From Candidula unifasciata (taxonomy: Eukaryota > Mollusca > Gastropoda > Stylommatophora > Geomitridae): a DNA stretch of 64,000 nucleotides. This document shows positions 1 to 12,760 of the stretch, piece by piece; within the stretch, counting starts at the first letter, position 1; every line of letters begins with the position of its first letter. The stretch lies in NCBI GenBank assembly GCA_905116865.2, contig CAJHNH020008542.1, forward strand, positions 1 through 64,000, in the 5' to 3' direction. The position numbers and the translations under genes are program-made. Below the pieces are notes generated by a model. It was not told the origin of the DNA, did no database searches, and saw only the letters and a list, made by a program, of their open reading frames with translations.

Positions 1-1740
1 AGTGAACAATGGGGCTGGCTCAAGGAATTGGAGGAGTTACCAGGTGATAGGTTACTCAAATGTGGGGATTTCAACGCGAGGAACAGAGAATGGGACAGCA
101 GCGGAGAAAACCGACAGGGAAATGCTCTTGCAGAGGCTTTGGTTGACTTCGATATGGTCTGCATCAATGATGGGAGGCCGACTAGAATGGCAATGTAGAC
201 ACAGCCATTGACTTGACATGTCTCCCAGTCGTCGGTTTTAGATGTTAAATTGACTATTCTGAATGACCATGGGAGTGATTACCTACCATGTTAAGTCCTG
301 ATTTCTAAACCCAGTAAGGTTAAGGCTGGGAGAGCACGCAAGACCTTCCGGTATAAGTGGACCAACAACCTACTCGGACGCCTAAAACAGGGAGCATGCA
401 ATAGAACTGCCAGAACTAATTTTCTAAAATAAAATGAGGAATGTCGTAACCACTCGGAAAAGGCGTCTGTTTTGTGGTCTTCTCTCGACAACAGAATCGT
501 TAAAGCTAATCTCTCAAGTCTCACGATAGATGGTAGAAACGTCAGCAGAGAGAGCAAACTTAAGTATCTGGGAATTATATTTGACAGCAGCCTGTCATTC
601 AAGGACCATGTAGAGAGTGTTATGACAAGATGCCAAAAAGGACTTAGTGCACTAAAGACTATGGCTGCAATTGACATAGAGCTTTTCACACTATATCAGC
701 ACCTGATCCTGTCAGTGGTGGATTATGGCCTGGGACTACTTACCGTCTGAAAGGGTCAGATGGACAAACTAGAGCGCATACAGTATGCGGGTCATTCTGG
801 TTTGCACCAGACACACCCCAGTGGCGTGTATGCGTTACATCCTTGTTTTGCCGACTGTTGCAGGTAGGCACAAGGTGCTGCAGGCGAAGTCATATCTCAG
901 GGTAGCTGCAGACACAGACCACCCTTTGCATGAGGCTCTGTGTGCAGTTAAGGGTCAGCTGCTGAAAAGGGAAGTCATGTATGGCTCAGGCAGAAGACAC
1001 AGACAGGTTTGCATCCTTGAGAACATTAGGCGAGGAAAGGAGTGGGTCAAAGTGCCACCTGAACAGTCAGACCTGTGTAGGGCCATAATCACACTGAGCA
1101 GGGAATGCAGAGACGGGCCAGCAGGTGCCACGGAGATGGAAATTCGGCAATTAATTCAAGGTAATGCTCGCTCAGAGGATTTGATCATTTACACAGACGG
1201 TTCAGTATCACGAGGCAAAAGAAGTGCTTGGGGCTTTTTAGCAAAAGTTAATGGTCGACGTTTGGTGCATGGCATATGATACAACATCCAGCTTAAGAAT
1301 GGAGGCGGTCACTACAGCTCTCCGCTGGCTAGAGAACACGACACACACCGTGACTGTAACTGACTCAGAAAGCATGCTTTGCTGCGGAGGACACGGGTGA
1401 GGAGTACTGTCTGTATTTTTTCACCGGGTAACGTCGGTGTGTTGGGAAATGGACAGACTGGCTGGCTCTGCACAACTTGGTGGAATACTGATACATCATA
1501 AGGCAGATGTGGTTAGGGCTTTGTGGGAGAGCGTGTACAGTTCGGAGGACCAGATGGATCACCAGTCTGGTGAGATTGATGCAGGGGGTAGTGACGAAAG
1601 GTTCCGCCAGATGCTCGAGGCTCAAAGCAAAGGCAAGATGGACATTTAATCAGAATGCTACTGGCACCATTAGTATCGGAACTCTTCGCAGGCTGCTGAA
1701 GATGGGGAATGCCCCGAGCGGTTCTTGAATCAAATCAGAA
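1..1740 (+). mobile_element. Decayed RNase H-type LINE, copy 1 (cut by window start)
   Basis: Non-LTR retrotransposon relic. Bases 1-195 encode the end of an AP-type endonuclease domain (CGDFNARNREWDSS, then CINDGRPTR), with a frame change to DTAIDLT near 200. Most of the reverse transcriptase is missing; bases 472-750 keep only the end of RT (KLKYLGIIFDSSLSFKDHVE, ending VDYGLGLLTV). Bases 820-1279 give the linker and the start of RNase H, with the first catalytic Asp in IYTDGSVSRGKRSAWGF. After a stop near 1279, another frame shows the Glu block (MEAVTTALRWL) and the Asp block (VTDSESML), and a later frame shows the MDRLAGSA block. Stops, frame changes and the RT deletion make it dead. Related copies lie at 38.7 kb (+) and 42.1-42.9 kb (-). 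The order endonuclease, RT, RNase H is known from I-group LINEs; the exact clade is not assigned. Confidence 0.88.
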
Positions 1741-3938
1741 AGAAAATGGGCACTCTTCACTAAGCCACTGCTCAAATAGAGCATTACATAAATTAAAAGA
1801 ACAAATGAAATTTCGCATAAAGTTTATTTCAATAATTTGAAAATACATCCACTCACATCTGTAGTTCTGGAAAGCATTTAACAAGACTTAAAGAAAACAC
1901 AGAAGAAAAAAAACACACACGCCGCGAAAAGATTCCAAACATTGATCATACAGACATGATATGAGAATGCAGGTTACATGAGAAGCACATCCATGGCTTT
2001 CTTACTTATAATGTCAACATAAAGGAATATATATTCAGATTCTGTGGTAGTCACAGTTTAGTAGTAATCAATGTGACTTGTGCTATTTAGAGATGGAGTA
2101 TCTAAAGATATGTGCTTCCTGTAACATCCCAAATGTGATAAATATACGAACTTTTCAAGTGAAAGATGAACAATCCAAATATTGGTGTAAGCTTTTAGGT
2201 GTCACAGTCTTGAGCTCGGAAGTGCATTGTTTAAACGAAGATTCCTGTGGATCGTCACTGAAACTATAGAGTTCCTGCTTTGTGTGACACTCTAAACAGG
2301 CAGCTAGCCCTTCTACAGAGACAGACCAAGCCATTCGAGATCAAACCTGGTGCTAGGAGGATCTTCTCCACAAACTTTTGTATCAAAGTAAAAAGCTGAG
2401 AAAATGTGCACTGATGTACTGGTATATCAAGATTCAAGAAACAGTAAATTCTGAACATCACACTTGAGGTGGCCAGTTCAAGTACAAATCATTTTTACTA
2501 TATTTTCAACTGCAACCTGATGTAATCAGAGAAGAGAAACTATTACACCAAACACATGCATATCTTTAAATAACAAAATAGTGCTGCAGTTTGATCATAA
2601 ATTAGAAGGAAACAAAAGATACTACCTCTTGAACATTAAACATAAAATTATTCTCAAATCAAATCAATGATAGGTTATGGAATCTGACTTGATATCAAAC
2701 ACATAGTGAAACTCCAGGTTGAGGTACTCTACAGATCATTTCAACTTAAATGAACACATATAGAGGATCTCAACAGGTTCACGCACCTCTGAAACTATCT
2801 GACCAGTTTTTCAGAAATTATCCAACCAGGTCAAAACAACAATTTGGTCATTTTCAAGCACCCTATCTGACCACAAATGAGTTCACGCTTGCCCAAAAAA
2901 TGATCTCATTTTGAAAAGATTCAAGTTCTTAAACCCCAGGTTTACAAACAAGTTTCACACACATTCATATTTATCTGATCATGTTCACAATGATCTGACA
3001 CAACAAATTCACATTTACTTCACCAGGTTCAGCACCCAGAAGTCATTGACACAATCTAACCACAAAACACCATGTATGCACAAACTCCTCATACAGGTTC
3101 TGGGGCCCATGGGAGCCAGGTAAACCCAGTACTCCTTAACAAGCAGGGAGTAGAAGGGTAAACAAAGGCTTGCTGAAATCAGATGTCTGGTGCCAAACAA
3201 GAGCAGATATAGCAGTCTAGGTATAAACCTAACACCATGGTGTCCACCACATTTCTAAGATCAAAAAAGGGGAAGAAGATATAACACACACAAAAACTGA
3301 GTTATGAACTGACATAGCATTCGCAAAGCTCCAGTTCTGATGGTAACAGTATGTCCACCTCACCCCTCCCCTGACAAAAAGAAGGCAACAAATTCTTCTA
3401 GTCCAGGTCACTGTCTGTAGCTCTCAGCTAACCACAGCACTCAGAAATGTTTCAATAAGACTCAGGAACAAACAAATATGGCAAGAGAGATTCTCTCAAA
3501 AGCCCCAGATTATTTATACATACTGTGTGGCTCTGTTACTTGAAGGTTAGTGATGGCAAATGATTGACATACCAGGGTGTTTTATCCTGGTGGATAGTAA
3601 GGAGAAAAAAAAAAAGACAATCCTCATGGCTGTAGCAGTGTGGCCCCAGGTAATTCTCCCAAACACAGCAGGTGCACATATCCACAACAGCTAATCAACC
3701 TGCACTGGGGGGACAGCACTGAGATCAAGTACCATACTAGCTTGTGTTTTTGACATGACAACATCACCAAGTTTCCGACTGTCACAAATCAAGCACATTT
3801 CAACAAGCAGACAGCATGGGTATTTCTGCACATGAAGCACACAGCAAACAGTCCGTAAAGAAGAAGTACAAGAAACTGCTCTTGGAAAACAAGAGAAAAT
3901 TTGGCTATTGTCTGCATTTACAGCCTTGAAAAGGACTT
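1741..3938. other. No gene seen
   Basis: AT-rich sequence with stops in all frames. Degenerate, irregular repetition of short blocks (tctgacc, ggttcac, cacacattc) occurs at about 2760-3060 but has no clean period. A short stretch near 3172-3200 (gctgaaatcagatgtctggt) matches the core of the SINE-D family and may be a tiny fragment of it. Confidence 0.5.
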
Positions 3939-3959
3939 GGGGGGGGGGGGGGGGGGGGG
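3939..3959. repeat. Poly-G run (21 nt)
   Basis: Uninterrupted G run. It is one of about 16 G or C runs of 12 nt or more in this window. Its length in the assembly may be unreliable. Confidence 0.95.
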
Positions 3960-5302
3960 AGAGAATCTAGAGCAGCGTGGCACTAGTGCAATCCCCATCC
4001 ACAGTACAGGCTAGGATTTGTATTTCTGTGCCTGCTTCTGAGAGGATTTCAAGCGTGAGCTTCCTCATAATAGCCCAGTGTTCTAACCAGCCTGTAAAAC
4101 AAAGTGTCAAAAAATATAATGAATGGCCATGATCTGAAAGTAGAGCCAAAAAAAAAAAAAAAAAAAACATCACAGCTGAGACGAACTACAGCACGCTGGC
4201 GAGTCTCAAACTTTGGTATACAAACACAGTATCAACGATGTCCAGAACCAAAATAACTGACCAAACGATGCAATCACTCACGCTGAGCTGAGCAGGACCA
4301 CCAGGTCAGTGGTCACAAACAAGAGAACAAAAATAATCACAAATTAAATTGGCAGTTGAGAACATAAACTAAATAATAATCATAACAATGGGGAAAAGCA
4401 AACTGTAAAAAAACTACACCTTAAATGAAAAACATCAATACACCCTTGCTTGTGAAACACAATAGCTATCAACCTCTAAAAGTAAACTTGCAACAATCTA
4501 AACTGATTACACAGAAAGTGATCACAGCTTTGAGAAAAATCACCTCTCGTAAGCCAAGCCTTCTGAAGAAGCACCGGGGATAGTTGCATGTGTGTGTGAG
4601 CGCGCATGCATGCACACACATCACAGTGTTGGTGTTCATTGAGAAACTCTGTGGCAGAGCTGTTTGCCTCATGAACTAAGTTTAAAGGTTCATATTGGAT
4701 TCAGTTTGCCAGAGCTTTGGAGACCGTGCTTTATGTGACACTCAGTTCAGCAGGACTAGCCAGTCTGTGTACAGATACAGGATAATCTAAGTGCAGAGAA
4801 ACCTGTTGTGGAATCACAAAAAGTGATCTAGCAGTAAGCATTCCCTTGGCAGTAGTGATCCCTAGGAGTTTCTCCATAACACACAAAAGGCAGTTTGCAA
4901 AATGTTACTGGGCAAAAAAGAGGTAAATTAATGTATATATGTGTGTAAATATATACCTGAATAGAAAACATCACTTAAAAACATTCTACAGGCAACGGAG
5001 TCAACAGTTGTAAATCATGTGTGGGATGACAGCAAACACCAGGTACAGATAATAAACAAACTGTTTCTGGGCAACGCCTAACCGAACCAGTTCCCGATGT
5101 GCACTGGATGCCACAGCTAGAAGTGGCATAAGAACAACACAATAACTGCACATATCACAAAACGTACCGCTGACACTACCAAGTTCCAGCATGGCCAAAC
5201 ATTTCTGTCACCATCATGTGGCCTTTTGTTTCGGGGACTCGCCGGGCCACATTTGGTCTCAGGCCCCATTTCACGGGCTGATAAAACACACTGCCTCTTA
5301 AC
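3960..5302. other. No gene seen
   Basis: Non-coding sequence with an A20-like run at about 4147-4166 and a short TG/GC alternating stretch near 4590-4620. A segment at about 4690-4740 (ttggagaccgtgctttatgt) faintly resembles part of the SINE-C family at 34.4 kb, too weakly to annotate. Confidence 0.5.
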
Positions 5303-5425
5303 AAGCATGTCTCAAACAGCCACTATTTAAGGGTTTCGTAAAACCGGATGTGTTGGGTTGAAAGGTGCAGATTTTGCAGCCAAGCTGAACATTATGACAA
5401 TGTGCCAACTGCCATTTAAAGGATG
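5303..5425 (-). mobile_element. SINE-D copy
   Basis: Reading the plus strand, the copy carries the family blocks caagcatgtc, ggatgtgttgggttgaaagg, tgcagattttgcagc and caatgtgccaac in order. About nine such copies occur in the window. Where a tRNA-like head is present (43.9 and 44.2 kb) it reads on the minus strand, so the element is placed on minus. No tRNA head is recognised here. Confidence 0.6.
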
Positions 5426-5827
5426 GATGCAGAAGAAGATCCTGGGATGTATCAAGTTCCTATAATCTAAACCCCTGACTGCACTTCCTCCTGTTTTGTG
5501 TATAAATTAAAGTTGAAATGTGGGAGTGGGGGCACGAACATAAAAATAAGATATAAATGAACATTTCGACTAGTCTTTATCAAGAATTAATATAAGAAGA
5601 ATCCTAAGCGCCAGCCTCCAAATTAGGTTCTCTTTGGCAACAGTTCTAACTACTTCCATTGCATCACAGATCTGTTTCCATGTTGATCCCCAACAAATGT
5701 GGTGGCTGGCGTTTAGGCTAGGTCATCTTGTTTCACTTAACAAAGATCAGCAACAATACTGGACTGTATTTGTACCCGAATCCCTCTAATGTTGAACCTG
5801 CTCTCACTCACAGCCCGTGTTTACTGT

Positions 5828-6190
5828 TATGAGTTGGATTATCTTCACAGCACTCCAGACACATCCATAGGCGCTCAGATTCCCCTCTCCATCAACGGCG
5901 TGCGGTTAATTGTACCAGTCCTATGTTGGTTAACAAGCTTCTGATGCTTGGCTGTGCCGATCTGCGTATTCTTAGTAGTGATGTGGACATGTTGCTTCCA
6001 AAATCCCCAGAACATCCTATCTCTCTAAGAGTAATGACAATGTCTGCGTGATCCATTTGCTGGCCATCTTCAATTTATGCAGCACCTGCCAGTCTATCAG
6101 CGCTCTCATTAGCAACATCGCCTGCATGCCCTATGACGAATATGAAAGTTACTGCACACACAGCAGAATTTTGCAACGACTTAAGCTACT
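5828..6190 (-). mobile_element. RNase H-type LINE tail, copy 2
   Basis: On the minus strand, 6145-6060 translates to the last RNase H block (HAGDVANESADRLAGAA). Further 3', at 5980-5830, lies a tail with frame breaks: IGTAKHQKLVNQHRTGTI, then ERLWMCLECCEDN with a CxxC-like cysteine cluster. The same tail is seen at 46.5-46.7 kb (-) and 8.6-8.97 kb (+). It is truncated on the 5' side and carries stops. Confidence 0.75.
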
Positions 6191-8325
6191 GTCTGCGTAA
6201 CCAGCCTGCCTCGACCCGCCGGACCATGCTTAAAGAATCACTCAGCACACACACGGGAATAGTCCTGTGATCCCAGCCTGTGTCACTGCCATCACCTCCA
6301 TCGTCATGCTACTAGTGGTCATGAAGAAGGCACCGCTGGCTTCTTGAACAGTTTTGCCTGAGCTATTTATTGAGTACATTTCTAGACATCAGCTCGACTA
6401 CATCCAGTTTGCAAGACAACTTGCCAGCAGCAGGTTTTATAATCACCAATCATTATCATTCAGCAGGTTATCTGCAGGATGTCCCTCCTTTCATATTCTC
6501 TTGGAATGACACTCAGCTCCTTACCATTCCCCTCAACTTCACACATGCTCAAGTGTATTAGTGCCTCCAACATCCTCTACCCACCCAAGTGCTGGTACAT
6601 TCCATCCTTCAAAGAACCAAATCTCCCTCTACTATTCCTTCTAAACCAATAAAAGTTGATACATAGCATCAGGCAGAATCCACAGAATTTAGCCAGGCAT
6701 CATTATATTTATGAAAACAAAAGTCACAAGAATATGAGATTTGGGCTGCGGCAGTTGACACACATTGAGCTATGACAAATTTACTAATGCTACTCAAGCT
6801 AGCAACCTAACTGTTCCCCTCATGTCCTAAATAATGATCTTGTAAAACAATGTATCTGACACAACAAATGCAGGATATTTATACAACATCAGCAACAGTT
6901 ATATCAGTCTTATATGAAGTAATGAAAGCAACAACCCTATTTACAATTCAGGATATCAGACTTATCATTCACAACTACCCCTTAACCAAGCAGATCCATT
7001 CATTGCCCATCTACAAGTAGAACAATTTTATATGTAGTATTCACATTCAACACTGAATTCCCTAGTCAACGGAATAAAATTGAAAAGCACAGCATCCAAA
7101 ATATAAATCATTACCGCTTACATCTGAGAGAGTTTCTGAATCAATGTACACAGAAGAATACAGGAACAACACTCTCCTGAAAACCAAAAAGTCTGATTAT
7201 AGAATGTGCTGAAAAGCAGCTAGAGTGATAATAAATGAAAGTGTAAAGGAAGGGTCAATACTGATAGCAGGCAAACCTGTTGGTTCTTATTAGCAACTGT
7301 TGTCTTTCTAGATGACTGTGTTGTATTCCGTTACAGGGAGGTAAGGAGTCGCATTTCAAGGTGATGATTAGTAGGAATATCTTGCATGAAGTTCTACAAG
7401 TGCATCACTTTCATGACCAATGTTGCCATTATAGTATCTGATGGGTTCCTTCCCAAATGCCCAGCTCTTAACTTGTCTGCAGTCATCTTCTTCTCTGCCC
7501 CCAATCCTGTCCTGATTTCCTCCTTGCCACAATCCACAGCATCTGGTTCTCATGGTCTGGACAGCAGTGACAACAGGCCAGCTCCTGCACTGGTGACAAC
7601 AGGCCAGCTCAGAAATTGCACTGACCTGAGAAGCTTTAAATAGCCACAACCTGACCAGAAAATCAGACAACATGTAACCAGGAAACCACCACCCAACTTC
7701 CATATATTCAAACAAATATTTCTAAGAGCATATTCTATACCAGAGACTAGCATGTGTTATGGTCTTCTTGTTTTATGCTTTGGTATATGCACTTTTCAAA
7801 TATTCACAAAAATATTATAATGCATCCCCACAACTGTTGGTTCATCATGAAATATGCTTTCAACAGAACCGATTCATGAGAGCCACTAGCGTCTTTGCAC
7901 TTCACACTGATGCTTGAAATATTCTGTCAATAACTAACATTCACATAAAAGCGTAGTTACCATTTATGTATAATTACAATGACCCACACATCTGTAACGG
8001 ATAGAAATATGTGATGTGCACTGTTTATCAATGATCACTGCATATCAATGATCACTGCACAATTCAGAGTTACAAGTATTACTTATGGCAGTTCCCTCAT
8101 CAAGAACTGCAGATATATACAGACCACATGAACAGGAATCCACAACTGTAATTTGCACAGCCAGCCTTACACTACTATTCCTCAAATGAATAATATAATT
8201 CCTAATAAACACTCTCTGTAGAGGCACACACAGACACTTCTTAGATATAACTCTCATTAGCCGGACAAGCAGACTTCTCAAGCAGAGAATAAAAACATTT
8301 TATGAGCATCATATAAGAACACTGG
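6191..8325. other. No gene seen
   Basis: AT-rich DNA without a convincing open frame. Two short direct repeats are visible: gtgacaacaggccagctc twice at about 7568-7610, and tatcaatgatcactgca twice at about 8028-8060. The overlapping open frames near 7370-7750 show no recognisable motif and have sister frames on both strands. Confidence 0.5.
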
Positions 8326-8590
8326 GAAGCCACCGTGGTCTAGCAGCTAGACGCTCGCCTGTGGATCGGAAGGTCGTGGGTTTGGGTCCTGACAGGTTCC
8401 TGACTTTTTTCTTCTTTAAAAAAAATGACCTAGGTTTCAAAGTTCACCCAGCCTTGAGCGGGTACCAGGTACAGTGCTGGGAAGTAAAGGCGGCCGGCTT
8501 GATGCTGACCACATCCACCAAGTTCCGTTTGGTCTATAAAAAATAGGCCTAGTCCTAAATAGCCAATATGCCTGAAGGTGTGGAAAAGGG
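8326..8590 (+). mobile_element. tRNA-derived SINE-B copy
   Basis: A tRNA-like head (ccgtggtctagcagctagac as A-box region, then ggtcgtgggtttgggtcc as a slightly mutated B box) is followed by a T-rich linker and a body with gccttgagcgggtaccaggt, gggaagtaaaggcgg and tttggtctataaaaaatagg. Related copies are at 16.66 kb (-), 52.42/52.75 kb (+, split) and 54.65 kb (-). The 54.65 kb copy has the perfect B box ggttcgaatcc. This supports RNA polymerase III-type ancestry. No target-site duplication was identified. Confidence 0.8.
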
Positions 8591-8599
8591 GACTTTACT

Positions 8600-8970
8600 T
8601 GTCTCAGGTCGTGTGGACGTTGATAGTAATGAAAGAGCTGACAGATTGGCTGGCTAGCTCTGCAGATGGCCCGCCTTTGAATTGTGCTTAAGCATTATGA
8701 ATGCCCTTTAGAAAGAACAGCTAGAGAACTTTAGGGCTGGTGCATTTAGATTACTGAGAGAGAGAGACAGAGAGATCTAGGAATAAAGATCAGTACAGCC
8801 AAGCACAAGACGGACACCAGATTGATGAGAATCTTGTCTGCCAGCATCAAACCTGCACTATTGACTGCAGATATATACTTCAAGGAGGGATCAGAGTGCC
8901 TATGGGCATATCTGGAGAACCATCAGGATAAGCCAAATGGTAACTCACAACTCACAGAATATTGACCAAA
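8600..8970 (+). mobile_element. RNase H-type LINE tail, copy 3
   Basis: Bases 8608-8665 encode GRVDVDSNERADRLAG followed by a stop, which matches the last RNase H block of this LINE group. Bases 8780-8960 give LGIKISTAKHKTDTRLM and GSECLWAYLEN, aligning with the IGTAK...LW tail seen at 5.83-5.98 kb and 46.5-46.7 kb. Several stops are present. It begins within a few bases of the end of the SINE-B copy. Confidence 0.72.
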
Positions 8971-9479
8971 AAGCCAATTCTGAAACAATGCAATGTGTCA
9001 GAGTTATTCAAGCAGAATTAAACAGCACTTCTGTAGTCCAACCAGTGATGGCAGAAACAGCAGTATGTCTGTCTTTATGATTCTTTCCATGTAGGGTTCT
9101 GGCCCCACTGTGCATCTGTGTGAGAGGTGAGGAAGCAACAGTCTGTTTACAAATAAACCACCTCTGTAAAATGTATATGCACACGAAACTCAGGTTCTGA
9201 GACACTTTTAAGAGTGCACAAGTGGATGAACACCCAGAAGTGTCCGTCAGAGTTTACAGCCAGTGAACATGAAACAGATGATCTGTAATTATTTGCCAAG
9301 CTTTCATCATGTTAGTACAACCAACACACACATTCACACACGCACAGCATGTTCTTGATCCATTGTACATCAGGCAACTAATCAGCTTGTACTACATAGG
9401 CTGACAACACAAACTTCGTACAGAGACAATGTCAGCTGTGGTATGCGAAGTGTATATTTCTGACATGTTGCAACATAAT
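8971..9479. other. No gene seen
   Basis: Non-coding stretch. It contains a short CA-rich patch near 9325-9350 (acacacacattcacacacgc) and nothing else that I can name. Confidence 0.5.
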
Positions 9480-9560
9480 GGCCAGTCTGTTGGCATGATG
9501 ACACAGAGGTCTGGGTTCAATCCCTTAAGTGGCCAGATAATTTTCCCGACCAGCAGGATT
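9480..9560 (+). mobile_element. tRNA-like SINE head fragment
   Basis: The stretch ctgttggcatgatgacacag followed by gtctgggttcaatccc has a good B-box sequence (gggttcaatccc) and an A-box-like region about 30 nt upstream. No matching acceptor stem or clover-leaf can be drawn, so this is a SINE head and not a tRNA gene. Whether it belongs with the dispersed repeat that starts at 9717 is unclear. Confidence 0.5.
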
Positions 9561-9716
9561 CTCGGGTGGATCCAGTATCATAGAAATGTGTCTCGATTTC
9601 TTTAAATCCCTGGGACAAACAGGAAGAAGACAGACAACCCAACCTCCCATGTCAGGGCCGAGAATGTGTGACGGTCTTAAACCTCCAACAGCAGCATCTC
9701 CTATGGAATACCACTT

Positions 9717-9995
9717 CTTCTTCTTCATCGCATTCACTGGCTGTAAATTTCTTGTTGTTCATCCAATTCTAGATTTTCGTTCTTTTTCCAGAGCTTGAGT
9801 TTTGCGTGCACATTGGTTTTATTGATCTGTCTTATTTGTATGCAGACTGTTGGTCCCTTGCCTCTCAGGCAGATGCAGCCAACCTCGAAAGAAGTATCCC
9901 TAATTAACTGCCTTGCACGCATGCTTGTTAGGGAATCAGTGGGTCTATTCCCCTGACACAGGGCTCCACACCCTCTATGTGGATGAGACACCCAC
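9717..9995 (-). repeat. Dispersed repeat family A, copy 1
   Basis: The plus strand reads cttcttcttcttc, then gcattcactggctgtaaatt, gagttttgcgtgcac, gcagactgttggtcccttgc, and a block on aacctcgaaagaagta. The same order of blocks recurs at 25.0, 32.1, 40.65 and 52.47 kb. On the minus strand the element would end in a (GAA)n tail, so minus is taken as the element strand. It has no coding capacity and is probably a SINE or a LINE 3' end. Confidence 0.75.
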
Positions 9996-11000
9996 CTAAC
10001 TGGTCACCTGGTAAAGAAGACTAAACAGAAAAATAACAGGTTTTGCCTAAAAATCCTACATAACTTTTCAACCACTGTATGTTTTTGCCAACAACATTAG
10101 CGTACTCAGCTCAACAGACATCACTATAAACTACCTATATACAGAATACATCCTTTCCAGATTCACACAGTAATGTGCAACCCTCTCAAGGCAAAAAAAA
10201 AAAATCTAATTTAAAAATGTTGTTTCTCTGACGGCCTAATAACCTATCACCAAACAGTCATCAGGTTACAGCCCAAATAACTAACCCACCAACAGCTGAA
10301 GAAGACAGAATGCTTGTTAAACATATTGTTATGTTCACTTCTGACCCACCAGTCAACCTTCTGCCTGCTCGTCCTTAACTCTGCTCTGCTAACACAAGAA
10401 TCATGTCCTTTAGTATCACCAAAATATTGTCTGCCTATAAAAGAACACCTAAAAGCCTCCAAAAACCAAGTATTAAACATGTTTCACAGGAGCCAAATAT
10501 TTTTGAATTACAAAGGCAGCATTTCTAAAGGAATTTTAAACACCTGTAATAAACACTCTCATGGTGGTCTTTGTAAGTGGACACACAACACATTTAAAAC
10601 AAAAAATTTACTTTTCTCTTCTCTTTCACATACAGGCACTCCCACCATCTCATCCTTAAGGCCCATGTTTGGGTTGTAGGGGTCTTATAATGAAAGCTTG
10701 TGTGTGAAATTTGTCTTAGACACAGTGTGGAACGTTATCAGTGGAGATTTTTCTCTGAAGTAAGTGAACACAAACTATGACTAGAAAGACTAACAAAGTA
10801 AAGGCAAGGATGTGCACAAACACACTCAAACATGTTGACACTGGTTTTTTTTTCTTCCTTCCTTTATAAATGAATTAATAAAAGAACAAGAATAATAATA
10901 ATAAACCCAAACAAATAAATGAGAAGGTTGCACAAAAGGAAATCAGGTGTTTCAACCAAACTGTATCAACCAATAGAACAGGCATCATAAATCATAACAG
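9996..11000. other. No gene seen
   Basis: AT-rich sequence. The open frames at 10247-10680 overlap on opposite strands and show no domain. An A/AAT-rich low-complexity patch lies at 10870-10915. Confidence 0.5.
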
Positions 11001-11320
11001 GGGATTGAGTGGTCTCAAGGTACGGTGTTCACCTCGAATGCTGGAGGTCTCAGGTTCAAGCCCTGGTGAAGGCTAGGATTTTTTCACGTGAACTTCTAGT
11101 AATTTCCCTTGATCTCTGGATAGTAAGATTGGACGCACGTGTGTACTGCTGCGCACGTTAAAAAAATCCTTGGCAGTTCGAAAAGAGCAGCCTAACGGCG
11201 CTGCCCTGGCAAAATTTAGAGTAAAAAATCTACCTAAAGTATTTCAGGATCCTCGCCAGTGCAATGGAGTTCGTGCACAGCACTAAGATTCTTCAGACTC
11301 AGACTCGAATTAGAAGTAAA
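11001..11320 (+). mobile_element. tRNA-derived SINE-F
   Basis: A tRNA-like head (gattgagtggtctcaaggta, then ggaggtctcaggttcaagcc with the B box ggttcaagccc) is followed by a body containing gtactgctgcgcacgtt, aatccttggcagttcg and gagcagcctaacggcgctgc. Head plus conserved-looking body is the usual SINE plan. This is the only copy I found in the window. The body resembles central domains shared by invertebrate SINEs, but I cannot name the domain safely. Confidence 0.7.
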
Positions 11321-11594
11321 AGGGAGCGCTTATGGATTACACCCTTATGCCAAGATGTTTATTCACTGATTAAACATAAAACCATAACAATTTCTACTTC
11401 CTAGTTGTGTTGATTGACTTCTAGATTTCAGCTCAAATGCTGCCATCCTATTCTCAATAGTACTGTCAATGCTTGTCCTTGAACTTTATCCTGAAGCTTT
11501 ACAACAGATAGGATGTCATGACCTGCACAAAGCTAGCAATTTATGGATAACTGAGTCCTGGTGCATGCTGACTGCTCCCTAATAAGCACACTGT

Positions 11595-11705
11595 AAAAGG
11601 CAGGCATCTGCCGAAATCAGGTTTGCTGGGTCGAAAGGCGCAGATTTCACGGCTTAGCTGTAAACCACACCACATCATATTAACTGCCCTTTTGAGGGGG
11701 AACAC
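11595..11705 (-). mobile_element. SINE-D copy
   Basis: Plus-strand blocks ccgaaatcaggtttgctggg, cgaaaggcgcagatttcac and agctgtaaaccacacca follow the family order and end at a G-rich run (gagggggaac). Confidence 0.65.
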
Positions 11706-12602
11706 TAAAGATATTTCAGCTATGAGTACTTTTGTGTGGCCTGTATATGTTTACTTCATCTTGAATACAAAACATCTGATCTGTTTCTCCACATTCTACG
11801 TATATAATCTCGTTACAATCCAACACTCATACAATACCATGAAAATCAAACAGGCCATTCACCATTAATAAACCAAAATTATATTTAAAAAAAAAATAAA
11901 CACATTAAACAACCAACCAGTTGGCAGGCTTGATTGTAAAGAAACTTTAACATAATCTTCCTCCATACCAATACACACCCACAATACAATACAATGCAAA
12001 ACAAACTTGCTGTTCACAATTCACGAAATAGGAATATTAAAAAAAAATATATTTATTTATTAAAACAAATATTCAGCAACAACAGATTCCTTAGTAGACT
12101 TGGATGTTGAGAAACTAAACAGCATGTCCACAGCAATATACGCAATATAATTTTCAAATTGTAATTCTGGAATCTTTCACCACACACATGCCAGCTAGTC
12201 AATAAAATGGTGTTTAAAAATACTGAATGCACAGAGATTAGTCGGCATCTATGGTTTAGGGGCTGTGAATGTTGTTTTGCTATCCTGACATAATGGACAC
12301 AAGTCATGCAGGCGATTTTTCAGCAGATGACTTTGCCTGGATGTCGACAGCATTGTAAGCATTATACCATTCAGAAAATAATGGCAGACTAGTGAAAGTA
12401 AACCTGCCTAGAATAACCACAGACAACCAAGAAATGCTACCCAATGGTTTGCTGAAGTCAGACTCCTGGTAAATTTTCACAATTATTGTTGAGAGATGTG
12501 ATTACATTGAAATAATTTCAGTTTTTTAAATTATTCCTTTCCTGTGTGGGTTCAGGGCACCATTTGGAAAGCAGGCGGATAAGAACAGACCCCAAGAAGC
12601 AT
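11706..12602. other. No gene seen
   Basis: AT-rich sequence with A-runs (11886, 12036). The 84-codon minus frame at 12053-12307 has no recognisable motif. Confidence 0.5.
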
Positions 12603-12760
12603 GTCGTAGACAGCTAAAAACTGGGCATTTTATGAAAACAGATGTGCTGGGCTAAAAGGTGGAGACACCCCCCCACCTTACCCCGTTCACAGGAGCAGCC
12701 GTCATGCACTGGCTAACAACTGCCCTTGGCCATTAGTTTAAATCCTCACTGGGCAGATTC
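12603..12760 (-). mobile_element. SINE-D copy with degenerate head
   Basis: Plus-strand blocks gcatgtcgtagacagc, acagatgtgctgggctaaaa and tcatgcactggctaacaact match the family. Just beyond, ccattagtttaaatcctcac is where the inverted tRNA head lies in the better copies, and it keeps a B-box-like remnant. Confidence 0.55.
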